NCBI GenBank assembly: GCA_905331475.1
Contig: CAJNYU010003342.1
Span: forward strand, 36,738-100,737
Direction of reading: 5' to 3'
Length of the DNA stretch: 64,000 nt
DNA from: Rotaria socialis
Taxonomy: Eukaryota; Rotifera; Eurotatoria; Philodinida; Philodinidae
Shown: positions 32,803 through 45,299 of the stretch, one piece after another
Numbering within the stretch: position 1 is the stretch's first letter
Layout of the letters: each line of letters opens with the position of its first letter
Position numbers and translations under genes: made by a program
The notes under the pieces: generated by a model
The model's input: the letters and a program-made list of their open reading frames with translations, nothing else
Database searches by the model: none
Told to the model about the DNA's origin: nothing

Positions 32803-33697
32803 TGAATAAATCCATCAATTGATCATCATTCATTGTTATCTGTACAAGACCAAAACATGAATGTCGAGCATGCTTCATTAGATGGTAAACACGATTAGTG
32901 TCTTTGTTGATCATTGATAATATCCGATTGTATAATTCTTCGACGTTGTTCGACCCTATTCAAAACAAACAAACCATTATTATTTAAAAAACGAAAATCA
33001 AACAATACATTACCAATATGAGAACAATAATGTTTCTTTAGGAATTCTTTGCAAAGAAAAGCTTGTTCGGACACTGCTTTTGTTAGTTGATCTTCTAATT
33101 TTCTTTCAATAACTTTGTTCTTCTTAGCCATTTGTGAATCTGTACATATTGCATCCGAATGAAGACGAGAATGTTCTTCGACTGAAGCAGATGACTTTAT
33201 ACTTTCTGAATCACTCGAATGAGATGAGAGAGATGGTGGATTTTTATTCTGTTGATATACGATTTCATATGATAAAAGTGATCTATCTAAAACATGAGAA
33301 AATAGGAAATAGTACAATATAAACATCGTATAATACATGAAATTTTAAGACATACTTGTTTCCTCCATAACAGATTGATCATAATCATAATTTATATTGC
33401 CTTTAATTTTCATATTAGCATCTTTATGATTCATGCTTGATTTACTAATTTCTTTTAGAATTTCTGAAATAAATATAATTTTTATTAATATTCATCGAAA
33501 AAATAAATTACCATTTTTATAACGATGTATTCCAAGAGGCTGTTGACAACTTGAACATTTTGCACCATCACGAAGAAAATCATATTCAAGTAAACTTTCA
33601 ATGGCAAGATTACATTTCATATCCTGAAAACAAACAAACAGGTATTGTCAATATATTAAGATTCGAAATGAACATTTTTATTTACTATTGTTGACAT
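32803..33697 (-). CDS. Small protein with a CxxC motif, function unknown
   Basis: Exon 1 (33697-33686, MSTI) joins to 33625-33512, which reads DMKCNLAIESLLEYDFLRD and KCSSCQQPLGIHRYKN; next come about 33462-33358, 33287-33014 (SKNPPSL-type Ser-rich stretch, then ERKLEDQLTKAVSEQAFLCK and FLKKHYCSHIG) and 32952 leftward (SNNVEELYNRILSMINKDTN). The frame is cut at the N (32802) after NDDQLMDLF. An inverted copy of that last exon at 36216-36384 carries the missing end, KFLNNYLPPIFEENI and a stop. The full protein would be about 250 residues: a short Cys-pair N-terminus, a Ser-rich linker and a helical C-terminus. I do not recognise the family. Confidence 0.5.
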
Positions 33698-34868
33698 TAT
33701 TAGTTTTAATGTTAATTGGGCCGAATTGAACACGAGTTGTATTAGATTTGAATATAATAGCAGAAATATATATATATATGGATGACACAAACAATTGTAG
33801 ACTTAGGATCAATCTAAGAATTCGATTTCATTTATATTAGATTTTTTAAAACAATAAGAAGAAAGAAACAATGAGAATGAAATAACATCATTATTCAAGC
33901 GAACCAATCATTGCTCGTTTAACTATATATATATATATATATTATACATTCCATTGTAAGAATTACGAGAAAATATAGCGATTTAAAAAAATGCAAATAT
34001 GTTGCGGCATCTAACGTTTTAATCACACGAAGAAGTGCGACTTGTATGAAGTACTTCTCAATTCTCTTGGTTTCATCTAACATTGTTAAAAGAAGAAAAA
34101 AAACATAATTCGTTCATACAACAACAACAACACCAAAAAAAAATATAATAAAACTTTTGTTTTACAGAATACTTTATTAATAGCAAAAAATAATGAAAAT
34201 AATTCTATTTGTTTTTGCTAAATAGAAAATAAGAGAAACAGATATTATGCTTTTCGACATATAAGCATAAGTAAATTTTAGAATTAAATTCCTTTACATT
34301 TCTAGTTCAAATACCAGTAATAGAGACTCAAATAAATATTCATGTTTGGGTACATTGTTTCTAGTCTATGTATTGATTATAATATGATCATTTCAAATAA
34401 TGATGTATTCATTCAATATAGGTTTTCGAATGATCTATAAAATTCTTGAAGTTTTATAGTTAATGAGAAAAAGAAATGATAAATCATGAAGAAAAACAAA
34501 GTAAAATACATATTGTTGAAACATTCATATTTATATAAACATTTTCTTATATATATACCTATGTATTTCTTTTTAATGAAATATAAAACAACATGACATT
34601 ATTAATATGTTTCTTTATCATTTTGAATTTTCTTAAGTATTATCCATATAAACTATGATATTATATATTCATTTTCTATTTAATATTTTTCATCGAGACC
34701 GAGGTCTTTTTCTTTTATTTTGTACTCGGAAAAAAAATCGTCATGATTTTTATCCTTTTATTTAGATCAATTCAACAACAACCGCAATAAAATTGTTACA
34801 TTTTTCTTTTTTTTGTTCTTTTGTTCTTTCTTTCCATACTTAGACTTTATAGTCATCTTATGCTTTTT

Positions 34869-36214
34869 ATATTCTCACCAACAATAAAGATTGAAAGATT
34901 GTTCTCTTTTACATGTTGTAGATGTTGCCGAGAAATGGCAAGCATATATCTATTCATATATAGCTATCAGAGGTGTCCACAGAGCAAGTTTTATTGCGCT
35001 TCCGTGTCCTGCTTCTTCATCGTACCTCGCCCTGTTCTGGCAGGGCAAAAATGATTCGAAATTTTTTTATGCTGCCCTGTCCTGCCATTTCGACAAGGCC
35101 CCCCTGTCTTGCAAATTAAGAGGAAAAATTTTCATGTTCATATTTAAGTTGTATTATTAACTCTTATTGACAAAGTAACTCACAGAAAGGACTCACGATT
35201 GGCAAATCGTAACGTACCAGGTACATGAGAAAAAAATGCGTTTGATCTTTTCTTTTAATTGGTTTTCCATTAATCTAACGAACAGAACCTCGCTCACCTA
35301 CTTAGGTTTTACACGCTTTATTTGAGTCAATCGAGAATCATCTATGCAAACAGCAGAAGAATATGATAACATCAGAGAAAATCATCGATCTGTGTATGAA
35401 AGAAAACGCTTAGTTTCACTAATGGACCTATAAGCTGATTTATGACAACATGTTAAGCAGCTCATACGATCATGAATTCGTTCAAATTAATGTTGTTTTT
35501 ATTTATAACAACTGAATAACCAAATGATCCCTTTTAAAATGCTTAAGTTTATGCTGATTCAAGTTTTAAAATACAAAAATGTTGTATTTCTCTTTTAAAA
35601 AAGGGTTTTAAATGAATAGGTGTAGTTATATGACGAAGTTACACCACTAACAGAGATATTTGACTCATATACAACAGATACCTCATTTTCATCAACGGAA
35701 GAGATTATGGGAATATTATCGTGCTAGTCAGTTGAAGGTGATGGCATTAGTACAGTTTTATTTTGAATAGAGCTACTAAAGTAGTATTCGTTTCTTTCCT
35801 GCTACTTTGCTCAGATTTATATACTATCGTACGACTTAAACATTATCGTATGGCAACCAATTTTATCTATAATTCGATAATGCTATCGCAATTTCTCATA
35901 GGTTGTTCCACATTTTCGAGAAAAATAAAAAAGCTGTTATTTTCAAACTAAAGTAAGCACATGTAAAATTTTCAGGGCACGAAGGTATTGCCCTGTCCTA
36001 CCCTGCTTTTTCCTCTTTGCATCCTGCCCTGTACAGGGCAGCGTCATTTTTTAAATATTCGCCCTGTCCTGTACAGGGCAGGGCACAGGGCAGTCCTGCC
36101 CTGTGGACACCTCTGATAGCTATATATGAATAGATATATGCTTGCCATTTCTCGGCAACATCTACAACATGTAAAAGAGAACAATCTTTCAATCTTTATT
36201 GTTGGTGAGAATAT
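34869..36214. mobile_element. Element with 113-bp inverted ends, abutting an N
   Basis: 34869-34982 and 36102-36214 are near-identical inverted copies (from ATATTCTCACCAACAATAAA to AGAGGTGTCCACAG). Just inside each arm are GC-rich runs of CCCTGTCCTGCCCTG and GTACAGGGCAGGGCA words (34985-35115 and 35985-36100). The central 0.9 kb is AT-rich without a recognisable gene. The right end stops exactly at the N at 36215, so the outer limit of the arms may be set by assembly. It could be a short GC-rich element bounded by GAGGTGTCCAC inside an inverted duplication. Confidence 0.55.
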
Positions 36215-36215
36215 N

Positions 36216-36384
36216 GGATATTATCAATGATCAACAAAGACACTAATCGTGTTTACCATCTAATGAAGCATGCTCGACATTCATGTTTTGGTCTTGTACA
36301 GATAACAATGAATGATGATCAATTGATGGATTTATTTAAATTTTTAAATAATTATCTACCACCAATATTTGAAGAAAATATATA
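36216..36384 (+). CDS. Inverted copy of 3' exon of the CxxC gene
   Basis: 36216-36338 is the reverse complement of 32803-32925 with almost no mismatch, and both copies touch an N. This copy continues in frame past the breakpoint of the other one, giving the complete C-terminus (FKFLNNYLPPIFEENI) and a stop at 36382-36384. It has no upstream exons on this strand in the present assembly. See the finding on the possible flipped contig. Confidence 0.6.
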
Positions 36385-38270
36385 GAGGTTGTGCTCGTAA
36401 AAAAAAGTATGATATTGATGCAAAGTTCAGATCTTGGTTATCGACCTTCCATTTTTATAATCATGGACGAACGATCTTTCATCAGAAAATTGGTTATTCG
36501 TTTTATTTTTCCTTTTTTTTGTGTGGTCATGTTGTTCTTGTCTTCTTTTTCATGCAGTACATTCTATAGGATTTGTTATTAAATAAAAGTCATAACAAGC
36601 ACATAATTTGTGTAGTTGATTATTATTTTCTTCCATTAAAAAGCTTGCTAGAGAAATATATAAAATTAACGGTAAATATTGCCTATGTGTACACTTTTTC
36701 TTACATAAATTTAATTTTTAAATGCAAGAGAATATTTCAAGAAAAATGAAATTTCGAATGATCGTTTTTCGTAATAATTTTCTTCATATGTTATTCACAA
36801 ATAAAAGATGCGAAGCGTTATGGCAATATTGCCGTCTGTTACGGAAGAATACAGATATTGATTGATTCAATCAGTCAATGTTACTACAAAGTATCAAGTA
36901 TTAACAAATACTGAACGATATCACTCATAAGATTCAAACATATTAAAGAACGGAACAGTTGAATCCAACGGGGAAACAGCTGATTAAAATCATCTCTAAA
37001 TCAGTTAAGATTCATCGTAAATCAATCGACTTTGAGCGTGTTTTCCAATGATTGTAAGTCACTATTTGTTATTTTCTGTGATTGTAAATGATTTGCACCC
37101 ATGTCGGGAAAGTTAATTTTTTTAAAACTCATTCCAAATCAGATAAAATCGCCCAAAATCAGAAATCGCTGTTTCCCTCTTGGTTGAATCAATTTCTCAA
37201 ATAAATGAACGAAATTACATCAATTAGAGAAAACAAATAGGATTTTGATCTAGTTAATTTTAAATACCACGAACACAATTTTTACATTAAACTCAATTTG
37301 ACATCACTGATTGTTTCAAGTGTCTATGAGCATTCTTTGCTCCGATTTATAGAACATTCTGACACTGAAATTTATTATTATTATTTGTTCGAAACTAATT
37401 GAATTATTTTTCATTCAAGTTTATTAGATGAACTCAACAAGAGAATAGTGAAAAGATTTATACAAGACGCCCTTCTTCAATTCTGATTAAAACGTTAGAT
37501 GTCGCAATATATTTTCATTTTTTCTCTAGCTACATTCGAACATATTTATTTATGACATATTTATGAGAAATAAACAAATGTCAATAGAAAGCGCTAGTTA
37601 TCGATATGAAATTTAATGAAAAAATACTCATCGACAAAAGTGCTTCAAAGATGCTTTTAGATCAAGTTCTATTTGTTTTTTAAGCTTCATCTATCAGATT
37701 GAATTCAAATGAAGAGATATATGAAAATGTCGTGGCATAATTAAGTATACTCTTAGATGTGGCATACGGCTCAACTATTGGATCCTACCGAATATGAAAC
37801 TTGCACATGCAGATTGACATTTATTTATCCGGCACACACTATTGATCACTAATCAATTTTTAGCCATACTAGAAGAACTAATAATCATCAGCATTGATCA
37901 TTGATAAAACAGATTATTTTCTGAATTGCAGCTGATCCTTCCATTGTCTACAATCTCTTGCTTAGACCGGAAGTATTATAATTTAATAATTAAGAATGTG
38001 ATATAACGATTCTGTCAATTGCGACCGAAGATATTATATCTTGTAAGAAATAGATTTCATCGTCACCAATACTGCTATACTGTGTTTGAATCATTAAAAC
38101 TCCGATAAAGAGTTCTATCTGTAGATTTCTGAAGAATTTCTCGAATTTAGCAATAAACTTGATTTATCAATTAATAAACACGCATTTAGTATTTGCATTG
38201 AGAACGCATTATAACAATTCAATTACCAACAGATAACGATGATTCCAATATAGTGATAGATTCTTTTTAT
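36385..38270. other. Region without recognisable genes
   Basis: AT-rich sequence with no convincing coding exon. The part next to 36384 should include the 3' end of the CxxC gene. Confidence 0.4.
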
Positions 38271-38274
38271 GTAC

Positions 38275-38480
38275 TCAAAGAGTGAGTACACTCTAGATTC
38301 AGTCAATTTGTCAGTCCGTCCGTTAACACGATAATTATTGAAAGCCTCACCCAATTGTCATGAAATTTTGTTCACAGAATGATCTTATACATATCTCAGT
38401 CGAGTTCGAAGATGAAAACGAATTTGTTGAGTTACGCAAAAATATTTCCTTATTTTCTATGTGAATAGTGACCTATTCTA
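38275..38480 (+). repeat. Dispersed repeat copy 2 (GTGAGTACACTCTAGA family)
   Basis: Same order of words as at 3815-4060: GTGAGTACACTCTAGATTCA, TCAGTCCGTCCGTTAACACG, CTCAGTCGAGTTCGAAGATG, GAGTTA, GTGACCTAT. It lies about 430 bp downstream of Rel-like gene A. Confidence 0.65.
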
Positions 38481-38907
38481 TTTTATTATAAGTTTTTTTG
38501 AAGTACACATAAAATTCGGATGTAAATCCGATGTTTTTTGCATTTATTTTAATATTGATTCAAGCGGATTATTCATATCAAACAGCCAAAGAAACAAATC
38601 TTATCGCATAAAAGAACGAATTTGGAAATTGAAAAACAAAAACCATCCAATCAGCGCACTTTTTTACTTGTTTACACTGAGTCATTTTATTTTGGCCGTA
38701 ATTTCTTTCCTAGGAAGTAACCAACTGAGTATAAAAAGGAGTTGTTTTTAACGTGGGTAATATTATCGTTTTCGAAATATCGTCAAAGGTATGTTCGTTT
38801 ACTTCATCCAGTGTTAGGTTATAAAATCAAAGTACCGTATGATTCATTCTAGGAAGAGAAAAACGAAAGAAAAAGGAATGAGGCACAACGTCTAACTAAA
38901 ACTTACC

Positions 38908-41089
38908 CTCTTCTATTTCCCGAGATGATGAAGTTGCTGATATAGGCTTAAAAACACCATCTTCAAAAATATTCAGCCAAAAAGCCAACTTAAATTTTTT
39001 TAGTTGGCCAGTCGCGATCAAGTCTTTATTAATTGAACCAGTTTGATACAAGTTGAATACATAGATTTTTACGCTATCAAAAAAATAGAATATAAGTAAG
39101 TATGCGTGGAACTCCTCATTAGTTAGTTACTCTTTTCTCCCAGCTCGATGTTCGTCTGCAGTGATGCCTGAATAAACGTATATATTGTTAGGATCGAAAT
39201 AATCTGCTTGATTACATTGAACAAATTGTAAACGATTTAATTCGTTGTCTTTGCCGAAATTCCTCACGTCGACAGTGGTGCCTTTAGGAACAAGCACTTT
39301 TGAAAGATGTTTAAGATGATTATAAGTTACAATCTTAATACCAAGGTACATTTTATCATGCACTTGATGAGGAACCTGAAAAATAATGCGAACATTTTAT
39401 TTCTTTCTAGTGAACGCTTCTTTGAACATAAGAAATTGTCTTACTTGAACTCTTATCGGCGTACGTTGAGGACCATCTCCAGCTATAATAGGAAATCCTG
39501 GGCTTCCTAGATCTTTCATGCTCCGATAGTGCCAATCTGGTTTTGGCTGTATCTCGATCGGTGGTGCATTATATTGAAATGATGCTGGCGTTGGTAATGA
39601 AGCAGTTTGAGCAATATGAGTAGTGTTTGTCAAATGAGGTTCAGAGTACGGTGTAACGTTGGAAACATTTCGATTGGCTTGTTCAAAATTATTTGTATCA
39701 CCCAAATGAACTAAAAAATTGCAGTGAATTATCAAAAAACTATTCAATTTATGAAACTTACGTGTGCTAGTTTGCTCATTATTGTCTCCAGTAGCTATAG
39801 TGGGAACAATAGTATTATCGTTGGTCGCTGCGAAATATACATATCAATAATAAGTAAGACACATCTTTCAAATTGATACTTACATAAAGCAGTGTTGGAT
39901 ATTTCTTGAAAAACGTTTGAGATAACAAGTAGCCTATCTTGTATCATTTGGTTGACTTCTTGAAAAGATGATTGATTAAGATGTACAGTATTCAATTCTG
40001 GTGAGAGAGAGAGAAAAAAAACTAACACTTTCATACAGCAGAATTGGACATAATACCTGGCATGTTGACTTCTAAAACTGTGCGACTCAGCAAGGACGTA
40101 GCGGCTTGTGTTATGTGCCATAGTTGCTGCAGCATCCGTTCCATACAAACATTAGCTTCTATTCTGACTGAAGGTTGCTGATCGACTAAATAATATCGAG
40201 TAAAATATATCGATAATTATACTTATTTTTGTTGCATACGTATCATTGAATGGTTTTCTGGTGGCAAATTATTTTCTGATACCGAATCTAAATGAATTTG
40301 TACTTAAAAAATGATTCTCGAAGTGAAGCTCTTACTGCCAAGATCATTTGATGGTAAGCTGAAGTCTTCCTGCATTTGTGTTGTATCATCTATGGAAATA
40401 GAAAATAAGCACATGTATTATTGAAGCTTCCAGTTTAAGGATAGAACATACTTTCTTCGTTTTTTCTATTAATTCTAGTTGCAATAGAGCGCCAGATAAG
40501 TGCATCATCTTTCGTGAAGACAGTACGGTTTTCTCCATTGGTACTGTTTCGATAAAACCATGGGCTATAAATATCATTTTCAAGATCACAATAAATGAAG
40601 GCATGCTTTTCCTGATCGATTGGTACTTCGTTTGAATCGAAAACTTCGTCCTTGCCAATAATTATATATTTATTATTAGTGTTAAGCGCAATTACGTGAA
40701 GATCAATTTTATAAAGCTCTGCATAAACGTTAATTAATCCGCGATAAAATTGTTGAGGTGTACTTTTTAGTGTAGCAAGATAAGCGAAGAGTTCGTTAAG
40801 CGATTGAACTGAATGTTGCGAATCGCGGGGAATATTAGCATTTTGACAAGTTCCATTTGACCGAATAAAAATAGCTGCGTCCCGTAAATGTGATGTCTGA
40901 TACACACCGATAGGCTCGTCAGCAAAACTAAAAATCAATCAGTTGCATAATACGCAAATCAAAAACAAAATGATACTTTTCAGTATTGCCAAAAGAGACA
41001 TTATGGTTTTCTAGTAAGCTTAAGTCTAAATCTGATTGATTGTATGAATTCATTTGTTCGACAGAATTCGATGAAGATTGTCTGGCCAT
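38908..41089 (-). CDS. Rel-like gene A (N-terminal domain plus RHD-like)
   Basis: Start ATG at 41089 (MARQSSSNSVEQMNSYNQ); exon 1 splices in phase at 40979 to the exon from 40928 carrying an unrecognised domain (YAELYKIDLHVIALN, IYCDLENDIYSPWFY). Small exons follow with a helical stretch (VNMPG, QSSFQEVNQMIQDRLL). The Rel-like part is in exons at about 39710-39444 (QPKPDWHYRSMKDLG, GDGPQRTPIRVQ), 39378-39129 (LGIKIVTYNHLKHLSKVLVP) and 39076-38908 (VKIYVFNLYQ, FKLAFWLNIFEDGVFKPIS). The order and spacing resemble the RHD of NF-kB/NFAT: a basic DNA-contact loop, YPxV-like strand, VQLVT..PHxHxLVG-like strands, and FxxFLPDxxGxF. Rel proteins are DNA-binding regulators; here that is inferred. A further 3' exon may exist (donor at 38908). 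Confidence 0.6.
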
Positions 41090-41792
41090 GTTTATGTAGT
41101 TTAATGGCAAATTTTTGATTGTGAAATAACGCGATGTTTAATGCAGCTTGATTTTTATTGAAGGGTTGTTTTTTCTAGGTTAAAACCTACGCATAGGAAA
41201 GAAAAAGAACGCATATGAACTGAAAAATAATGACTAATTCTGACAAGGAAGGCGAAGAAAATTTCGAGTATACATAGAGCAAGAAGAATTTTAAATAACT
41301 TTGAGAGAAAAAGTTTTGATTCAAATATATTAATATACTATCTTAACATAGTCGTAGAAAAAAAACTCCTAAGATGTCTATAGTAACTACAAAACAAAAT
41401 GCAAAAAAGCGATGTAATAAATCACGAATCTCGGTAATATTGCTAATCGATACGATTAGAAAGAAAAAATGAATGGATAATATAGGAATCATTTTCTAAC
41501 ATGATCCAACTTGAGAACAAAGTGCAATGGGGGACACTGATCGATGTTGAATAGTAAATAATTTGAAGAAAATCTAAAACAAAAAGAAATAATAAAAATT
41601 TTCCGAGTTACATTAGTTTCAGAATAGCATTCGAGTCAATATTGATAATTATTTTAAAATAAAAATAGATAAACTTGAAAAATAAACAGAAAACTCGAGA
41701 GTTAGACATTTTTACTGTAATGAAAAAATTTGAATGGGATTTCAAAATAAAAGCCATTTATCCTATTTGAGTATCTGCTACAGGATTATCAA

Positions 41793-44700
41793 TCATGAAC
41801 GACTGTGCATGCATTTATCTATAATAAAAAGAACATCGAGAATATTATTGAGAATTATCACTCTAAATATATTCGTACCATGTGTAACATATTGTATATA
41901 GCCGTCATACAGTTCATGTTCTTCTTTTATTGCAGTTTCTTCAATATGTTCTGTTTTCATAATAACTAAATGAAGTTGCTCAATGCCTTTTTCTTTAGGC
42001 GGTGAAGTTAATAATAAGCTTTTCCGTGTGATGATAAAATCCGTACGTTTTAATTCAATTCCATTCAATTTAATACGAAAATCTAGAAGAATTTTCAATC
42101 AAACTCATTGACATTATGTAAAACTCATACCTTTTTTATTACATGCAACGCTTAAGGGTACACTAATTTTCTCAGCACCTAGTTCACATAGTTGTTTTGG
42201 TTCAACCTCTTCTGGATCAATTGCTACATCGCCATCCTCTAAAACAAAAATATTCATTAGAGTGAATAATAAAACAAAATTGCGTAGGCGTGACTGACGT
42301 AATTCGATGATAGTTGTGTAGGAAGGCTGGGATACCAGTTGATATTGACCGGAAGTGTCTTGTGTACATAGTTGAAATTCAATCCTACATTTTCTCAGAT
42401 CTGCACTTTGAAAATCGTCTTCAATTGATAGTCCAATCCGTTTACATTTTAAAAGGCGAATTTTAATTCTAAAAAAATATTGACGAATGATAGATAGACT
42501 CATACTATATGTACTCACGTTTTTCTGCGCAGTCGACGTTCATCATTATTGATTTTTAAGTAAACAGATCCTGTTCTTGCATCAAAACTGCCCGGATCAC
42601 ATTGTAAACAAGTTCGTTCATTGCGATCTGTCATCAGTTCCCAATTGACACGTGCATTTTCAGGTGCAACAGTTTGATCTGAATGTGGTTGTTGGTCTTC
42701 CGTAGTAGCTCGAATACGAACAAAAAGTTCTACATCATCATTAATTGGTACCTAAAATTGAGAATTACATCTTTAGTACGAGCACAAATACGTATAAAAT
42801 TAATTACTTCAATCTCAGGATATTTTCTCTGTTCCCTGCCTTCACCAGCTTGTATTAATGGACACTTATTTCTTTGTAAATCTTTTAACATACGAACGCG
42901 CCTATAACGCTTCGGATTCTTCGTTACTTTTAGTAAACCGTATGGTTGCATTAAACTGTCCATTGCTAAAGTTTGAGGTTCATTTATTGTTGTCGGCTGC
43001 GCAGTACTCGGAAATGCGCAGATGGAAGTAGCAGTAATTATATTTTTGGAAGAGCTAGTATCTACGTTTGGATATCCAATTTTACTTTGTGTTGTATTTA
43101 TTCTAATATTTTTTGAAACCCATTCTCCTCCTCTAACATTATCGTTAGCAATATGTTGTTGATCATTGGTTTCCATCGATTTAGCATCACCAAATTCTTC
43201 TATAAAATACAATAAGAAAGACAATACAAGTTATAAGCATCGAGTTATCATACAACTTACCAATAAGAGGTCTGCCATCAGAGCGCAAAATCATCAGGTA
43301 ATCAATATTGCCCGACACTTTTTCAACTGAACCTGTACCAGTTGATGAATTGAGGTCGTTACCTAATGAATCTACGTAATTACGATAATCAAAATAGAAT
43401 AGTTATTGGTATTGGATAAAGAGTCTCACTTAAATTTTATTGTTGATGAGAAATATATAAAAAACGAGCATGACGATATATGGGTCTCTTCTGGTATATA
43501 GCTACGAAAATTATGTGCTCTACTATTGCTTGGTAACAATCCTTTTTTGCCCCGTTGGTTCTTTTCTTCAGTTTAAAACGCAAATGAACGTTTCTTAATA
43601 TCGATCAATTTCACTGATCAATGTTAAGAAAAATCCCATCTGGCTTTCCAAATTAACATCTCTTATATTTAAAGTAGTATCAATTTTATCAGAATTAAAA
43701 AGGGACACGATTTCATATTAAGTCATACATATGTATTGGCATAGCCTGCTGGGAAATGGTTTAAACTTATTTTTATCCAAGACTATTCCTGTATTGTACA
43801 ATTATCTACCCAGGTCATATAGTCCGGCCGGTTCTGGGTGGTTCCGTTGATTTTGTCGAAGTAGTATTCCTGTCGGAAAGCACCGGAATACTGCTTCCAT
43901 GTTCCGGCGATTTCTCGTGTTCCCCTACAGGATATGCTGCATTCCCCGCATATTTCCTGGAGTATCCTACGGGATCCAGTGGCCGGAATGTTCGACCTGG
44001 GTATTGCTGAATGATTCATATTAATTAATTGATTAGCTTATTCATCAACGAAAAATTGACTCATTGCAATGGAAGAAATACTCTAACATTCAGTAAAACA
44101 GCAGCTTCTCTATGGGCAAGACAGAAATGTATAGTGGACATACAGAATAAATAAAATTTATGCTCATTATATATTATTAGCTGTATTATGATAACCTTGG
44201 TGTGTTCAGTATTTTCTATATGATAAAAGCAATTTAGTCATTAAATAAACAATCGTGAGCCTTATTTTTTTATTTATGAGCTACTTTAAGTTGGATGCGG
44301 TCCCAGACAAAAAATAACTTACAGTTTTGGTTTGTGAAGATTTCTTTGACTTGACAGTGTGAAACTGATTCAGGAACAAGTCTTGTAATATATTGCGCAT
44401 TATCTTCACCGGTCATCGTCGTCCTCAAAACAGCTTCATTTTGAAAGGGTCGAGCATCGGCACAATAAGTGAAATTCATAGCGCTCGATTTTGCAAGGCA
44501 CAAGTTACTTGATTTATCAATTTTATGTGATGGTTCAGCATAAACTGTAGCTTCATCCTTATCAGTAATGTCATCTACTGATGAAGTAGGATTCTGCAAT
44601 ACTTCATAAATATAAAGAATAGAAATTTTCGTTCTTTTTTACAGTCTTACTCTCGAAATTCCTATAGTCAATTGATCCTACTATATTATCCATGATATTT

Positions 44701-45287
44701 TCATCGCTGTTGGCGAAACATGTTTGCAATTCACCATTTTTATGAGTAGCATACCACGGTGCAAATAAAAGTTTTTCAAAATCATACATAATATAAGCAA
44801 TTTTACGACAACGACGTTTCTGTTTGATTTTGCTTGACGTTCCTCCATACGAAGAAATATCTCTTTTATGAATTGTACAATCATCAGAAAATCGTATGAT
44901 ATTAAGGTCGAGTTGGTATAGATCAGCATAGCCATTTAGAATGCTATCTATTTGTTGCGGTGTGGCAGTGCGTGATAAACTATGTAGAGTGCGCCGCATC
45001 CAAGTAAAAGAATGGTTTTTAAGTCGCCCATATTTTTGTATAAATTTCATACATCTAGCTAAATTAGTCCATGAATGCATGTTTACAGTAGCATCGCACA
45101 ACCTAAAGAGTATAAAAGTTCGAGAACGTAAAAACTTAATTGAAAATGTAATATAATACATTAAATGTTGAACAGATTTTGGAACGGTAGATGGATCTTC
45201 TGACGGATAAATTGATGAAGCCAGTAGTCCGTCTTCGTTGGATGATTTACTGATTTCGGACGCAGGGATTGAAGCGTTTATATCCAT
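41793..45287 (-). CDS. Rel-like gene B, longest member
   Basis: Start ATG 45287 (MDINASIPASEISKSSNEDG). The N-terminal domain is shared with A (YADLYQLDLNIIRFS, YDFEKLLFAPWYATHKNGEL). A linker exon at 44599-44300 (NPTSSVDDITDKDEATVYAE) and an intron of about 0.85 kb with a 197-bp element follow. The Rel-like part runs from about 43200: KRYRRVRMLKDLQR, REQRKYPEIEVP, LFVRIRATTEDQQPHSDQTV (the TTEDQQPH word is close to the NF-kB Rel core), GSVYLKINNDERRRLRRK, then IKIRLLKCKRIGLSIEDDF and IEFQLCTQDTSGQYQLVSQP. Unlike A and D it continues into an IPT/TIG-like segment (KISVPLSVACNKKG, FRIKLNGIELKRTDFI, LLTSPPKEKG) and stops at 41793. Two-part RHD plus IPT is the standard Rel layout. Frame is intact. 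Confidence 0.65.
43807..44003. mobile_element. 197-bp inverted-repeat element in gene B intron
   Basis: The ends are TACCCAGGTCATATAGTCCGG and, reversed, TACCCAGGTCGAACATTCCG, about 23 bp with a few mismatches. The interior is GC-richer than the flanks and contains further CCGGAAT/TTCCGG words. No transposase. Confidence 0.65.
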
Positions 45288-45299
45288 GTCTACTTGTTG

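Noticed and set aside
30649..36384. The USP fragment and the CxxC gene as one gene after flipping the contig
   Set aside because: The KCSSCQQPLG word could pass for the second USP zinc pair, but the CxxC gene has its own ATG (33697) and lacks the KRF and GHY motifs, so I keep them as separate genes.
40450..40928. Active OTU-type deubiquitinase in the N-terminal domain of gene A
   Set aside because: The stretch before YAELYKIDLHVIALN has no DGNC catalytic motif (only SNGTCQN), gene B differs at that point, and no terminal catalytic His context is visible in either.
43783..44019. A 78-codon ORF as a coding exon of gene B
   Set aside because: It coincides with the 197-bp inverted-repeat element and is open only because of that element's composition; no array homologue has it.
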